From positions 62,001 through 126,000 of the forward strand of contig NZ_QJTC01000001.1 in NCBI RefSeq assembly GCF_003217575.1: a stretch of DNA of 64,000 nt, given 5' to 3'. The stretch is from Xylophilus ampelinus. Its GTDB lineage: Bacteria; Pseudomonadota; Gammaproteobacteria; Burkholderiales; Burkholderiaceae_C. Below are positions 63,687 to 64,000 of the stretch, piece by piece. A model generated the notes under the pieces. It was given only the letters and a program-made list of their open reading frames with translations, made no database searches and was not told where the DNA came from. Each line of letters begins with the position of its first letter. The stretch's first letter is position 1. A program made the position numbers and the translations under genes.

Positions 63687-63998
63687 TTATCGCTTGCGGC
63701 CGCCGAACAGGCTGCCCAACACGCCGCGGATGATCTCGCGGCCGACGGTGGTGCCCATGGTGCGGACGGCCGACCTGACCATCGACTGCGCCAGCCCGTC
63801 GCGCTTGCCGCCGCGCGGCCCGGTGCTGCCGAACAGCACGTCGTGCAGGCCGCCCATCGAGCCGCCGTCTTCGGTCTTGCCGGCCGCGCCGGTCGTGCCG
63901 GGCATCGGCTGCGCCGCGGTGGCGGTGCGATCGCGCAGCATCTCGTAGGCCGAGACCCGGTCGACGGTCTTCTCGTACACATCGGCGACCAGGGACTG
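63687..63998 (-). CDS. HerA-like ATPase (DUF853 family), C-terminal part
   Basis: The frame is open to the right window edge, so the start is outside. The visible ~103 residues (QSLVADVYEKTVDRVSAYEM, then MVRSAVRTMGTTVGREIIRG and VLGSLFGGRKR) match the tail of DUF853/HerA-like NTPases, which end in an amphipathic helix and a basic tip. The nucleotide-binding part is not in the window, so the call rests on the tail alone. Confidence 0.7.
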   Translation of the reverse strand, partial: QSLVADVYEKTVDRVSAYEMLRDRTATAAQPMPGTTGAAGKTEDGGSMGGLHDVLFGSTGPRGGKRDGLAQSMVRSAVRTMGTTVGREIIRGVLGSLFGGRKR

Positions 63999-64000
63999 CG

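Overview
The window is a gene-dense, GC-rich segment of a betaproteobacterial chromosome, most probably from the Comamonadaceae (Burkholderiales). The protein set fits this family: a complete iscRSUA-hscBA-fdx operon, aceE-aceF-lpdA with an extra lipoyl domain on the E3 subunit, a BMP-type nucleoside ABC transporter, and paoABC. So do the short dispersed repeats, which I associate from memory with Acidovorax/Variovorax/Polaromonas-like genomes. A perfect plant-inducible-promoter (PIP) box in front of a low-GC orphan gene suggests a plant-associated lineage with an HrpX/HrpB-controlled type III secretion system. No secretion genes are in the window, so that part is inference.

Layout. 0-5.3 kb: the end of a BMP ABC transporter permease and its lipoprotein, the PIP-box gene (candidate type III effector), a SulP anion transporter, and an adenosine/adenine deaminase. 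5.4-9 kb: an aromatic/aspartate aminotransferase and uvrB. 9-15.5 kb: the Fe-S assembly operon with an IscR-type site over its promoter and a terminator-like hairpin between iscA and hscB, then dnaQ and tRNA-Val(CAC). 15.6-22 kb: a scar of a hydantoin-utilisation operon, then a GH1-like/glycosyltransferase/UDP-galactopyranose mutase cassette whose first gene is frameshifted by a 7-bp tandem repeat, and facing it a Zn-alcohol dehydrogenase group. 22-30 kb: copper chaperone PCu(A)C, an FAD oxidoreductase, pyrD, rpiA, a DUF4124-glutaredoxin protein, an M3 peptidase and folD. 30-40 kb: a sensor kinase/response regulator pair divergent from the pyruvate dehydrogenase operon. 40-47 kb: NlpC/P60 hydrolase, PQQ-type sugar dehydrogenase, isochorismatase-like hydrolase, DUF1345, a Tat-exported ferritin-like protein, and alkylation repair (ogt, alkA). 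47-56.5 kb: phosphomanno/glucomutase, waaA, mltB, cls, sbcB and a PLP trans-sulfuration enzyme. 56.5-64 kb: cytosine deaminase, upp, the periplasmic aldehyde oxidoreductase paoABC and the end of a HerA-like ATPase gene.

The strongest signal beyond individual genes is the load of small non-autonomous repeats. One ~65-bp family has ten copies here. Five lie inside genes (hscA, an FAD oxidoreductase, aceF, lpdA, waaA) with the frame kept open, and three more lie at stop codons. In addition a ~160-bp element with terminal inverted repeats lengthens ogt in frame, an 84-bp GC-rich segment lengthens folD in frame, and a 114-bp element with 19-bp perfect inverted repeats lies between two partial copies of a third repeat. 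Two genes look frameshifted: the GH1-like gene and the iron-sulfur subunit paoA, where one extra base fuses it to paoB.

Genes that probably work together: nucleobase/nucleoside uptake and salvage (BMP transporter, deaminase, codA, upp, pyrD); Fe-S assembly supplying PaoAB and other enzymes; envelope synthesis (phosphohexomutase, waaA, cls, mltB, glf cassette). I saw no CRISPR array, rRNA, phage or complete insertion sequence.
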